In this document: piece by piece, positions 36,927 through 48,044 of the stretch
How positions within the stretch are numbered: the stretch's first letter is position 1
How the letters are laid out: every line of letters starts with the position of its first letter
Assembly (NCBI GenBank): GCA_018296165.2
Contig: JACKQL020000015.1
Location: 62,001-126,000 of the forward strand
DNA length: 64,000 nt
From: Termitomyces sp. T153
Lineage: Eukaryota > Basidiomycota > Agaricomycetes > Agaricales > Lyophyllaceae
Direction of reading: 5' to 3'
Notes under the pieces: generated by a model
What the model was told of the DNA's origin: nothing
The model's input: only the letters and a program-made list of their open reading frames with translations
Databases searched by the model: none
Made by a program: the position numbers and the translations under genes

Positions 36927-37882
36927 TGTTAGGTTCCACTGACAATGGGGGCTCAGCTACACTGGTGAATCCTTACTAGGTGGACGCAATGTCCTGTGCT
37001 TATAACCAAGCATCCAGGATGGGTGCAGAGGGGAGGGACTTGTGAGGAGGAGCTAGGGGGGGGTGGTCTGAGCAAGTCTGGAGTGGTTTGGGGATGTCTA
37101 AGACCAAGTGTATTAGACATTGGACCTGGACAGATGTTGAAACAAGTTTGTGGGCACACAAATAGAATGCAGGGTAAGCGGAGGCTTCATGATTGATGGA
37201 GGCAGAGCCCAAGTTTGGTGGGAGATCACCAAGGTGTGATGGGTTTCTGGGCTGAGTGGGGAGCGAGGTCTGGAGTTGTTGTAAGAATGTTCAGGTCATA
37301 ATGCATGCATGGGGTTTGTACTGATGTTGGAGAAGAAAGGAACTTAGGAAGACAAAGGAAATATACACAGTCAAGACAAGATGGAGACAAGGTGAGACAA
37401 GACAGAGAAAAGAGATAGATTCAAAACTAAAAATAGAAACAGTGATGAGACAAAGGACAAGACATAGGAAACCAGTAAATGCAATATCAAGACTAAAGTA
37501 CCAGGGGTTACTCTATGACTTATATACCTACTACTGGGTGGTTCCGGAGGGCAGAGGATATGGCAGCAGGCTCAATGGAACTGCGTGGAGTTGACAGTTG
37601 TCAGGTGTGATCTTGGAGTGGGCTGCAGTGACATTCTGATAGGATCAGTTGGAAAGCGGATTGTTCTGGGGTCGGGGGAAGCCTCAGGAGTTCAGGGGAA
37701 TTCAGGGGATGCATCAACTGCTGCAGAGAAGGCATTAGAGTTGATCAAGGAGCTGTCGGGGTTTGCCAAGAAAGTGTTGGAGTTGCCCAAAGTGGGCGTG
37801 GAGGGTGGGCAAGGGTTGGGGAGTTTGGTGGAGCATTGGGGGGCTGGGGGTGGTGTCAGGGTCTAGGGAGCGGGTCGTGACA
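36927..37882 (-). repeat. 5' LTR of the family A element
   Basis: 956 bp. It carries the promoter for the minus-strand element. It ends at the duplicated target site CTGTT (37883-37887). Compared with the left LTR, many CG sites here read TG or CA, and the reverse at fewer places. Confidence 0.95.
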
Positions 37883-38615
37883 CTGTTATTCCTGGAGATG
37901 TTCCAGTAGTCAGTATATAAGTCATAGAGTAGCATCCCATACTCTAGTCTTGATATTACCTGCCTTATGTGTTTCTGATTGTTTCTCTCTTGTGTTTTGT
38001 GTTCTCTCTATTATGTATTCTCTTCTCTTAGTCTCTCAGTCTTATCTCAGTCTCCCAGTCTTGTCTTGTCTCTATCTCCATTATTGTCTTGTTATCATTT
38101 TATATTTCTGCTTGTATTTATTTTTGTTCTTGTCTCAATCTTGCCTCGACTCCATCTTGTCTCATTTGACTCTGTTCCTCTTATTGTGTTCAAGTTCTTT
38201 AAAATCTTAATGCCATTATAAACTCCATGCTTACAATCATGAACCTTGAACATTTATAAGCCAACTCTAGATCTTGCTAATTGCTTGGCCCTAAGACTCA
38301 TCAACATCTATTGATCTCCCATCAAACTCCAGCCCTGCTCCCATCACTTGCATAGCCTCTGTTTGCCCCACACTTTCAGTACTTGCTTCTGGACTTGTGC
38401 CTGACATCCTTTCAAGTTCAAATCTTCTCTGTATCTTGTCTTAGACTTCCCTGGACCATTCCAGACTTGTTTGGACTACTCTCCCTTGCTTGTCCTCATA
38501 AGTATCTGAAGTCTGGACTTCTTCCAAGTCCCAGGTTATCAGTGCAGGACATTGCATCTGTCTAGTAAGGACCTGCCTAGTGTAGCTGAGCTCTCATAGT
38601 CAGCAGAACCTGACA
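37883..38615 (+). mobile_element. Older family A 3' LTR, right part
   Basis: It continues the LTR broken at 25896: CAGTAGTCAGTATATAAG here matches the same phrase inside the solo LTR near 27,711. It ends GCAGAACCTGACA. To its right the sequence GCCCCTTCCACATGGCC is the interior of a family F LTR, so the older element itself landed in a family F LTR. Confidence 0.88.
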
Positions 38616-39021
38616 GCCCCTTCCACATGGCCTCTTACTAGCCTTCTGGATTGTTTCCTATATTCCAGGCCTACTGCTCATTATAGGCCTCCCATCTTTA
38701 GACCACATTAACCAAGGCCTATCTTTTGGTCTTATTGGTAGGTGGTTACATGCTGGGAGTTTGGAGATTGAGGCCATTTACAATGGATTTCCACTTTTTG
38801 ATTGGACTCCAGATTTGGTTGTTGTTGGGTGTTTTTTTCCAGAAGCTCTAGAGTAAATTTTTCCAAACACTAGCATTGGGGATCCTTAGACTTGTTCTCT
38901 TTGGATCTCCTTCTGCCAAGTAAGTAGCTAGAACTCTAGAACTTGTAGATACTAAATAGACTTTGGATCTCCCTCTGCTAGTTGTGTGATTGAGCCACAG
39001 CCTCCAGAGGTTGCCCTTACA
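38616..39021 (+). mobile_element. Family F LTR, right part (5' part displaced by the older family A element)
   Basis: From GCCCCTTCCACATGGCC to CAGAGGTTGCCCTTACA it matches the distal two thirds of the solo LTR at 52388-52941 (reverse complement). Its 5' third should lie left of the older family A element's 5' end, but I did not find it in this window. Confidence 0.85.
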
Positions 39022-39485
39022 ACATGCCACCTTGTACTAAATATTGATATGCTCATCATCTGGGCATCCCTCTGCCATACTATTAATATGATCCATGAGA
39101 GAGAGGTGAAGTCTGTCACAGAAGGTGAGGCAGATTTGTAAACCATATGAATAGCCAGCCTGTTTAACTAAGGCATGGAAGGAATCAATGTACTCATTCA
39201 GTGACTGCTTCCTTTGACCATACAGGGTTCAGTCTTGAAGAGAAAGAGCTGTGGTCTTGGTGGGATCAAGGAGAAAGAACTCAGCTCAAAACTCCTTCTC
39301 AACCTCCATCTAGCCAGAAAAACTCTCAACTTCTCCAGGGCATTAAAAAATGTGCAGTGTGTAGGTTGAGGCTTGGCCTGCCATTATGTAAGAGAGAACC
39401 CAGGCAATTTTGAAGGTGTCAGAGGCAAAGGCTTCACCACTCAACTGAATATAGGTGATGCAAGACTGGAGGAAACATTCCCCAA
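39022..39485 (-). pseudogene. Gypsy Gag fragment, minus strand
   Basis: It is the reverse-complement counterpart of 16,560-16,970 in the plus-strand family F relic: the shared phrases include 'gaaagagctgtggtcttg' and CATGAGAGAGAGGTGAAG. It ends near 39,485, where copia reverse transcriptase sequence begins. No open frame remains. Confidence 0.7.
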
Positions 39486-39489
39486 CTCT

Positions 39490-42400
39490 ATAGCCTTCTA
39501 GGACAGGGATATTGCACCCATTGCTACATCTTGGTGAATTGCCACTCCCAGGATGAAAGTGGGCTCACCCTTAACTTCATAATTTTTGGCCAACTCTTTT
39601 TTTACTGTTACTGCATCTGTTTTGGTTGTTGAAAGTCCAAAAGTGTCATTGTTGAAGCTGTTGATAATGGTCCTCTCTGTTCCAATAGTCCTCAACCATA
39701 CACATGGGTCAGCTCTAAATCTCTTGTATTCTAAATTGATGTAAGTGCTATCAAGGGTTCAGTACCAGTCAAAGATACTCTGCATTAGCCTGTAGATTGT
39801 TTTCTAGAGTAGCATGAGCTTCTCCTCCTCCCCTGAGAAATCTGGTGGCAGATGCATATACACATCATATTCTGGTATGCTATTAAAATAGGCAGAAACA
39901 AAACCCACTTGCTATATCTCCAGTCCCTCTTGAACTGCAGCAGCTGCAGACATTCTAAAGGATTCTAAATGCACCACCACAGCATAAGTTTTGTCAAAGT
40001 CTTCACCAGCAATCTGCAAGTACTCTTTTGCCACCAATCAAGCCTTGCACTTTGTGACCTCCCCTTTCACATTATACTTGTTCACAAATACCCATCTACA
40101 ATCCACTATATTCTTGCCCTCCAGGACTTTCTTCTCATCCACTACTTTGAGAACACCTTTCTCATCCATCATTCTAAGCTCTAGCTCCACCATGAGTTGC
40201 CATAGCTTGAACCATTTCATTGCCTCCATATAAGTTTTTGGCATGTGACCATTATCTCCATCATCTTTGCACATCAATGCTGCTTGATAAGCATATGGCC
40301 CTTCCACCTGGAGTGCAGTTTGTACTCCACCTTTGGTGGCCCAATCCTTGCCATGGTTCCAAGCCTCTTGTTTTTTCTGCAATGTCTCTCTTGCCATAAT
40401 AAGAGCTGGAGTAGATTATGCCAGTTGTGAGGATTGTTATGGAGGTTGTACTGTAGGTTGGGGTGGTGCTTCCAGCACAGTTAGCAGAGTGCATGATTGC
40501 TGGATGGATCAGTGGCACATTCAGGGTGATTCAGGATGATATTTGTTCTGATCCTTGGTGTGACATGTTGGCAAGCTGGTAGTACTCCCACAGTGGTGAT
40601 GGACACTGTAGTTGGATTGTCTGTTGCTGTGGGCTGTATTTCATCTCCAGGGTTACTTAGGATTGAGAGAGAGTGGTGGCCTATGCCTTCCTCAAAGATA
40701 ACATTGCAGAATGTAACAATTGATCATTAGCCTCTATCAAACAGTTTATACCTGCTGTTGGAATAGCCCACAGGCATGTATTTACTGAATGTGGGTCAAG
40801 TTTTGATGTTATTAACTCATTAAGAACCTTTGCCCATACTAGACAGCCTCATGGCCTGAGGTAATACACCTACTGCCTCTGACCTGTCCACATCTCCTTT
40901 GGGATAAGCCCAGAGTGCTGAGCTAATGGGAGTAAGTTTTGGGTATAGATCTGAGTTGTGGCCACTTCTGCCCATAGATCCTTTGGTAAGCCACTCTCAA
41001 CCAACATGCATCTCCTTTCCTCAAGTAAAGTTTGATTTGCTTATTCAGCAAGACCATTTTGTGTGTGTGCATATGGGGTGGTAACATTTAGAATAATGCC
41101 ATGGTCATTCAGGTACATTGCCCAGGCCTTGTTCAGCCATTCATGGCCAGCATCAACCCTGACTTTGTAGAGTTGGCATCCTATTTTGCATTCTGACTCT
41201 TGATGATAGGACATGAACACTGTCAACATAGTGATTGCATCTTTTCTTATCAGGAAATACTTAGACATGTGTGAAGAGCCTCTGTCAACTGCTACCATCA
41301 TGTATATTGCCCCTTCCAGAGACACATACTCAATGGCCCCCAAAGGTCAATATGAATACAGTTGTTTGGTGCTCCTTCCAGAGTGACTTCTGAATTGTAG
41401 GGTCAAGATGCATGTTTACTATACATGCAATCTTTACAGAGGCCAGGTATAGCTAGATTACCTTTTACCACCAACCCATCTACTAAGTTCTTTGCCAGGG
41501 TCTTGATGCTCACATGGCCTAATTGCTGGTTCCATACTTCAAGAGTAGTCATTTTCATTTGGGATTGGGTGACCAGAGCAGTAGGAGTTTAAACTTCACT
41601 GAGGGAACTAAGTAAGTATAGTCCCCTATCCATGGGTCCACAGAGTACCTCTCTACCACTTGGGTCTAGGAAACAAACATGTTCTCCCTCAAACACCACA
41701 TAGAATCTAGCCTTATCAAAGTTGGTGATTGATATCAGATTTGAAGCTAGATCAGGGGCATGGAGGGCATTCCTGAACACTAGTTCTGATAGTCCATGCA
41801 ATGTCCAGCAGATCTTTTTGACTATACCTTGGCCAATTACTTAGAACATTGTCTCTTTTGGAGTGACACATCCTTCTATTGGGTTTGGTAGCTCTTTGTA
41901 ATCAGTGAATGCTTTTTGCTTTACAAAGAAATGATCTGTGGCTTCAGAATTGGCAATGGTATGTACTTCTTAGACTTTGGTGACATTTGCTCCTGTCCAC
42001 TTAACCATTGCTAAATTTGCTTGGCAATCAGGATTACCCTGAATAGTCACTGATAATGCATCAGTAAATTGCATAGTGGTAGCTTCTGGCTGGGTTGCTG
42101 GTTGGGTTTGCATTGCAGCTGCATTTGACAAAGTTTGGCAAGAACTGGCCTTCCTTTCCTCCTCCTTTCTAGTAACAATTTCAATTATGTGACCTCTTCT
42201 TCAGCAGTTTGGGTTCACACAGACCAGCTTAAATTTGGTTTGTGCTTAGAGGGCCATTGCTGACACCCCCACCTTCTGTCTTTGGAGCACTAGTTGATCC
42301 TAATGTACTATGAGTGTGGTGATTATGTCTTTGGTTTTAGTCATGGCATATACTCCAGGGACTATAGCAATCAACGATTTTGGTAACCAGGCAATCAAGA

Positions 42401-43523
42401 TGTTTTGGAAAGCTGCTTCATTAATTTTTGCTCTTTTGGTGGCTGACTTTCATTTATCTCTTAAGTCCTCAACTGTCAGGGGATGTCCATTTCCCCCTTG
42501 GCTCCATTCTCCCTCCTTATGGTTTTCCTTTATTTTCCTTTGCTTTGCCTATCTGCTAGTTCTAGTTTCAGCCCTCAGGCTGTGCCAGTTCTCTGTCTAT
42601 AATTCAGACAAGTGTTGCCCTTCCACACTGCCTCTTAACAGACCCTTGGCTTGTTTTCTTTATTCTGAGTCTGCCACTCATTGCGGACTTTGCATCTTTC
42701 ATCACAAGTACTTCCATTTTTATGGGATCACATGCTGCAGACCCATAGATCAAGGCTGTTTACAATGGATTTCTGTGATTGAATTAGCATGTGACTGGTT
42801 GACTGGTTGACAAGTCACATGCGCAGGTCAGGCAAGCTCCAGGCCATGTGACCAGTTGACTTATTGGCTGGTCATGTGACTTTTCTGTCATACTGTACAG
42901 TTGTATCCCATGAGTCTAAAAGCTTAGAGTGTAGCATTTGGCCTAATGAGTTCCTCAGACTTGTTCTTTTAGGATCTCCCTTTGCCAGGTCTGTAGTTAT
43001 ACTTGTAGATACTGTACAGTACTGAATAGTGGATCTCCTTTGCCAGTTGTTTAATTGAGCCACAGCCTCCAGAGGTTGCCCTTACATCAACATGCTTAGC
43101 AAAATCTATGCCATTTGTAAATTTAGTAGATCATAAGCATTCTTCCATGTTCATCACTGCTATCTCTGAAAACACACCATAATTTTCTTCTAGTATGATC
43201 CATGCCTGAGCTGCCTTCTCATCCATTTTTATTCCCAAGCCAATTGGGCTTTTTGTGATATAAATGATCAGTCCCAGTGTCCATGTGTTCCTTTCCTCCT
43301 ATTCCTTGATGGATGGGGTTTTCAAGGATTATTTGGTTGCTCTTATCTCTCCCATACTGTCTTCTATGGAACTATCTGATTTTTATATTGTTCTGTTTAA
43401 ATACCCATGGGCACCTTGCACTCTTGCTATTATCAAGACTTGATTTTTGAATGCTGTGTAGTTTGTTTTTTTGAAGTGTACTTCTGGGAAATTTGGTGGG
43501 TTTGCTGAGTGGGTGGATGTCAT
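39490..43523 (-). pseudogene. Ty1/copia Gag-Pol relic, minus strand, split by a solo LTR
   Basis: The start is near 43523 (MTSTHSANPPNFPEVHFKKT). Gag runs to about 42,180 with a knuckle-like CVNPNC-RRGH region, interrupted by the LTR at 42474-43086. Then follow a protease region near 41,960 (SEATDHFFV), a GAG-pre-integrase domain at 41801-41589 (NALHAPDLASNLISI), an integrase at about 41343-41041 (AVDRGSSHMSKYFLIRKDAI; VRVDAGHEWLNKAW; NVTTPYAHTQNGLAE) and an RT N-terminal part at 40397-40038 (DCRWVFVNKYNVKGEVTKCKA). RT continues in shreds to 39,498 (GEPTFILGVAIHQDV). The order protease-integrase-RT is diagnostic of copia. The RNase H end is lost at the junction near 39,490. Many stops. Confidence 0.85.
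42474..43086 (+). mobile_element. Family F solo LTR in copia gag
   Basis: 613 bp, starts TGTCAGGGGATGTCC and ends GAGGTTGCCCTTACA, flanked by a perfect duplication TCAAC (42469-42473 and 43087-43091). Copia gag reads into it from both sides. Confidence 0.95.
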
Positions 43524-44130
43524 TTTGAATGGACTATGTGGGTATGTGATGTGTATGTGTATGTGTGAGTCAATGTTTGGAGCAGTGGCTCAACATAATA
43601 TGGTAGTGCAAATTGAAACCTATAATTTGTAGATGAAACAGAGTTTTGGACTTTAGTGACTCCATACAGATGTGACCAACTGAGTATATTATTACCTGTA
43701 GATGAAACATAGTTTTGGTCTACAGGGAGAATAAGTCAATGTACAGATATGTTGATGAGACCCTTATTCTCCTTTTTTTTTTTGGTGGTACCACTGTAGG
43801 ATAGTAAACAATTCACAAAGTCAACCTTTACACCCTGGGATATGCAATGTTACTTGCATCATCTAGTAAGTCTTAAGTCTGGAGCTGCCACCCCAATAGA
43901 AAATGCCTTTATGTAGAGTGTGGGACTTGGAAAAACTCTTGGGGGAATTAACCAATATCTACTAAAACCTTGTTGCTTTCTTCCATGACTTGACATCTAT
44001 AACCTTCCTACCAAATTGTCCATCATTTGTTGCTCAGCAGTCCATTTTTATTCTTTGTGCTATTGCAGCTTTATATTTATTCTCTTTCTCTATCTTTGTA
44101 GGGAGGTGTGTTGGGTCTGCCTCTCTTGAT
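43524..44130. other. Copia leader/LTR-like repeat and spacer
   Basis: The segment 43,620-43,752 repeats 13,620-13,755. By position it may be the copia 5' LTR or leader, but I could not find its terminal inverted dinucleotides or a second LTR. From 43,760 to 44,130 there is a T-run and no recognisable feature. Confidence 0.45.
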
Positions 44131-44144
44131 ATCCTCCACTCACA

Positions 44145-46190
44145 TCATGATTTCCATACTGTGTATGTAGCCTCAGACACAACAATAGTGGAGAACCTGC
44201 AAGCATCCACTCTATCTTTGCTCTCTTCAAGTACCTGTGTTAGTAGAGAACAGCCTAGCTGTTCTCCCAAGGAGGGCTTTCTGAATGGTATTCCTTGTTT
44301 TTCATGGAGTGCCTGGGCTAGCTCCCAGACTGTCTCTTGGCCAGATGAAGTACAGTCTGTAAGGATGTGTTCCATAGATTTTGTAACCCCACATTGGTGG
44401 CAAATAGCCCTGTGCTTAAAATTTAGTATGTGCTCCCAGTATCCACCCACTTTGTATGCTTTGTACATAGTTTTCCAAAGGAATGCTCTGACTTCTCTAG
44501 TCATAGTATTGTCTTTGAGTGAGATCCAGATCCTATCATCTGTTGGGAACTCACTATTGTGATCATTTATAGTCCACCTGGTTATGTCAAGGTATACAAG
44601 TATTCCTCTACACTCTGGGGTGGCTAACCTTTCAATTATGCCTTTGTAAACTGTAGACTGGGTTATTGTTGCAAGTCTAGCTCCATGGAGCTCATACCCC
44701 TTTGGTATATTTATATCTATTTGGTCTGGGAGTTCTTTTCTTGCTCCCTCATTTGTCAGCTCATCTGCACCCTCATTTCCTTCTATGCCTGCATGGCCCT
44801 TCACTTCTTCAATGATCACCACTCCTTTCCTTAGCCTGAGGTGGGCAATAAGGATCTTCATAACATCCCTATTTGCAATGCCAATCCATGCATTGTCTTC
44901 CCTATTATTAAGAAACTTTGTGATGCTCTTTATAATCAGCAGAGAGTTGCTCTTTATGTGCAGTGGCCTGTTCAGTAGGACTGCCTAGGATGCTGCCAGG
45001 ATGGCCACAGCTTCACCTGTGTTGTTTGATTAGAGCAAGTTGGAGGAGATCCAGAGGGCTAGGTTTCTTGTATCACCAGTCCCAAACCAAACACCCACTC
45101 CTGCAGTGGCATCTGCACTGCCATTTTTCAGGCAGGAGCCATCTATAAATACTGTGACAATTCCAGAGTTTGTATTACTTTTTCATGTGTATTTGACATC
45201 AACTGAGCTCTTATATTTTGTAAGGTCAGCAAAGATTCTGAAGCCATTCTTAAGGAAATCTTGGGTTATAAAGTCTGGGTTGAAGATGTGCATGTTTTCA
45301 TTTCTTTTTAAACCTTTCTCTGCCTCAGTGGTTTTTCAGGCATCAGCTGGTGCTCCTGGGTCCCACCTATGCCTTAGTTTACTCAGCATGTCCTGGGAGT
45401 ATGATCCACATTTGTATGGATTTATGCATCCTCTTCTCCTCATTTCCTTGCAGGGGGGGCATGCACAGTTACATCTAGGTTTGTAGTGTGGGTTTGTTGC
45501 TTGGTCTGTTTTCTCAGCTAGGATCCTCATGTCCCCAACTGTGAGCACTTGGTGGACTGTCCTTAGGCAGCCTGCTGTGCTGGAACTGTACCTTATGTAT
45601 TTACAGTCAAGACCCAGATGGAACTATATAGGCATTTTGCTTCTTAAGCCTTGTTTTAGAATCAAGGGGCAGAAAGCTATGTTGTACTTTTGTGCTACTT
45701 TGAGCATTCTTTGTAATGAGGGAGGAAGATCATCTTTCCATAGTCTTGCATCAATGCTCAGATTCTGTAGGAAGCTATTCTGGATAACTCCCCTATTCAG
45801 GGCAGCATGCTTCTTTGCCATGTTAAGTCCAATGTTTTTGTCTCCAATTTCTGCCCATATTGAATGGTTGTTGTTTAATTTGAGGTATTGCTTTGCTTTT
45901 ATCAGTTCAATTGCCTCATTCCTGGCCTTTAGCTTTAGCAGCTTCTTTCCTCCCCTTTCATGTGAGAGGCACAATGTATCCAGGCCAATAGTGGGGCATA
46001 CATTTTTGTGTACTCAACAAGACCCCTATTTTTGCTGAGTACAGATTTCTGACTTTTTCTAAGTTTTTGCAACTTGCAGAATTCCTGGTTTCTATGTGAT
46101 GTGATGGTCACATGATCTGCCAACTTTTCCTTAGTGCTTTCTGGCACCCTCCTAGCAAAGTTCCTTACAATATTTCCTTTCTTAGTATTA
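44145..46190 (-). pseudogene. Non-LTR (LINE-like) retroelement relic with RNase H, minus strand
   Basis: Upstream frames read WAEIGDKNIGLNMAKKHAALN and MLKVAQKYNIAF (near 45,870 and 45,700), then a Cys-rich stretch CNCACPPCKEMRRRGCINPY (near 45,450). The open frame 44861-44145 (238 codons) holds the RNase H end EEVKGHAGIEGNEGADELTNEGA and a reverse-transcriptase-associated zinc-binding-like region FLWKTMYKAYKVG with CHQCGVTKSMEHILTDC. These belong to the C-terminal part of LINE ORF2 proteins with an RNase H domain, as known from many Agaricomycetes. The RNase H core between about 45,170 and 44,870 is broken by stops, and no RT palm (YxDD) is seen. Confidence 0.7.
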
Positions 46191-47639
46191 TTGTCACAGA
46201 TTTCATTATTTCTTGATTTGGACTTATTTTCTTAATACATGCCACCCTAGCAACTGGCATACTGGCTGTCATTCCAGATGTCAAATTAGCTCCACTCTGG
46301 GTCATAGCCTTGCACAGCCATTCCTCCTGACTTGCCTATGTTGCTAGCAACCCTTTTCAATGTTATTGACTCCTTTTAGGTTCATTACCTTACTGACTAT
46401 ATATACTGACATGTGTTCTATACTCTCATTGAAGAATTGCACTTTGTTTTGAGCCCCAGACTTCAGATCTAAGTCTAGCAATTTTAAAGCATCTTCTTTT
46501 GCTTTAGTGCCTGCTCTCTTGAGTTAGCACTCTCATTGTTTTGCTCCACCAGTACCACCTTAGGGTGGTAAGTCTACATTTAGCACTAGCACCTATGGCT
46601 AGTTTTGTTTTGTTATTGTTTCTGCTACTAACACACTTTGCTACTCCTAGCATTAATTGTTAGCCTTGTTCTACTAGTGACCTACTCTTTAGCAAGCTCA
46701 GTCTGACTCTAGCTGGGTTTATCCACAGTGCAACATTTCCATTATGGGTTACACAGCTTACAGTCCACACCTTATAAGTTAAAACTGGTTGCTTAGTCTT
46801 GTCTACAAAGTATGAAGTAAGGCACTGCTTTACATAATTACAATATGAGTATTTAAAGGTAGCATCATGTGATGCTACTGAATAATAACATAGTAAATTA
46901 ATATCAAAGAGTATTAATTACAGAGGGGTAACAGGTGGTCCATCACATACTTCTCTTTTGAGTCTGTTAACAGACTCACAACAAATCAGAGAACAAATAA
47001 GGAGGTGGAATACAGCATCCCACCTGTGAGTCTCACTAAAATCCAAGCATGGACTCTTATGTTAAAGCAGTGGTAGAAGCAAATGGTCCTACTCCATAAG
47101 ATAGACATAGTACCATCTCAGCTCACTGCTCAACTGCACTGGGTGACAATGTTGGGCACTCAGTTAATTTGCATTCTTTTTCAAGTTTGATTGGTGGACT
47201 CCTATGGTAGTTCACTCTGCCCTTCATCCATTGTAGTACTGGGTTAGAGTAATACTGATAGTTCTGGGGCTTTCTTGAAGACTTAGGCAGTCTACTCCAA
47301 TTCCACACTGATGTCTTGATGAATGCTTGAAGTTGAAGGAGTTTACTTCCAAAATATTTCTATTCTGAATGCAGAGGGGTCTCAACAAACTCCAGCCTAA
47401 GTGATTCACTCCCTGGGAACCACCGAGCCTTTGCCTATTAATTGCCTGTCCATTTGCTACTCTACTTGGGCTTTTTATACCTCTTTCTACAGTGCACAGA
47501 CCACCCCCTACATGCGACTTTTGGTTCCATACTTTCCAGCCCCTTATTCATAACTGTTATTCTAATTCCCCCTTTTGGCATGCCTGTTACAGTGCCACAG
47601 GCCAGTTCCTGGTTCCATCATTCCTCCTTTGCATTCTTA
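46191..47639. other. Decayed repeat without a recognisable gene
   Basis: AT-rich, CG-poor sequence; all frames are short. It may be the remaining 5' part of the LINE-like relic, but no motif supports this. Confidence 0.35.
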
Positions 47640-47935
47640 GCTTCCATTTGCCCCATTTATCTCTCCCTCCTTTGTATTTCTCCCATTCATATTCTTCCCC
47701 ATTCAGGTTCTTTCCCATTCAGACTCTTCCATTCATCTGTTCCCTCCCATTCATTCCATTCATCTTCCTTTGTTCATTTCATATTCTTCCCCATTCAGGT
47801 TCTTTCCCATTCCCTTCATTCCATTCATTTCATATTCCTCCATTCATCTTCCTTTCCCTTCCCTTCATTCCATTCATTTCATATTCTTCCATTCATCTTC
47901 CTTTCCCTTCCCTTCATTCCATTCCAATCTGGTTA
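47640..47935. repeat. Pyrimidine-rich tandem repeat (CCATTCATTC / CATCTTCCTTTCCC type)
   Basis: Direct repetition of units containing CATTCCATTCATTTCATATT and TCCATTCATCTTCC, with two nearly identical blocks of about 53 bp at about 47,830-47,935 and shorter variants before it. The open frames rich in Phe, Ser and Pro here follow from the repeat. Confidence 0.85.
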
Positions 47936-48044
47936 GTCTTAGATCAGATCCAGATCTTGCCAGAATTGATGCTACTCAGGTGCTTTTGCCAGTCCCATGC
48001 TTCCCCTCCCATTACAGTGATTGGACTATTATTGAGTGTATAGT

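Larger units (their letters stand above)
25897..37882 (-). mobile_element. Full-length family A Ty3/gypsy (chromovirus) element, minus orientation
   Basis: The two LTRs, 25897-26853 and 36927-37882, are 957 and 956 bp, begin TGTCAGG/TGTTAGG and end TCGTGACA, and are flanked by a perfect 5-bp duplication CTGTT (25892-25896 and 37883-37887). A polypurine tract (complement of TCACCCCCCCT, 26854-26864) abuts the left LTR, so the element reads right to left. Order on the minus strand: Gag, two retropepsin domains, RT-RNase H, integrase, chromodomain, then about 3.3 kb holding an antisense gene and a later solo LTR. Coding regions contain stops and frameshifts, so it is not autonomous now. Compared with its surroundings it keeps many CG dinucleotides, so it is younger. 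Confidence 0.95.
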
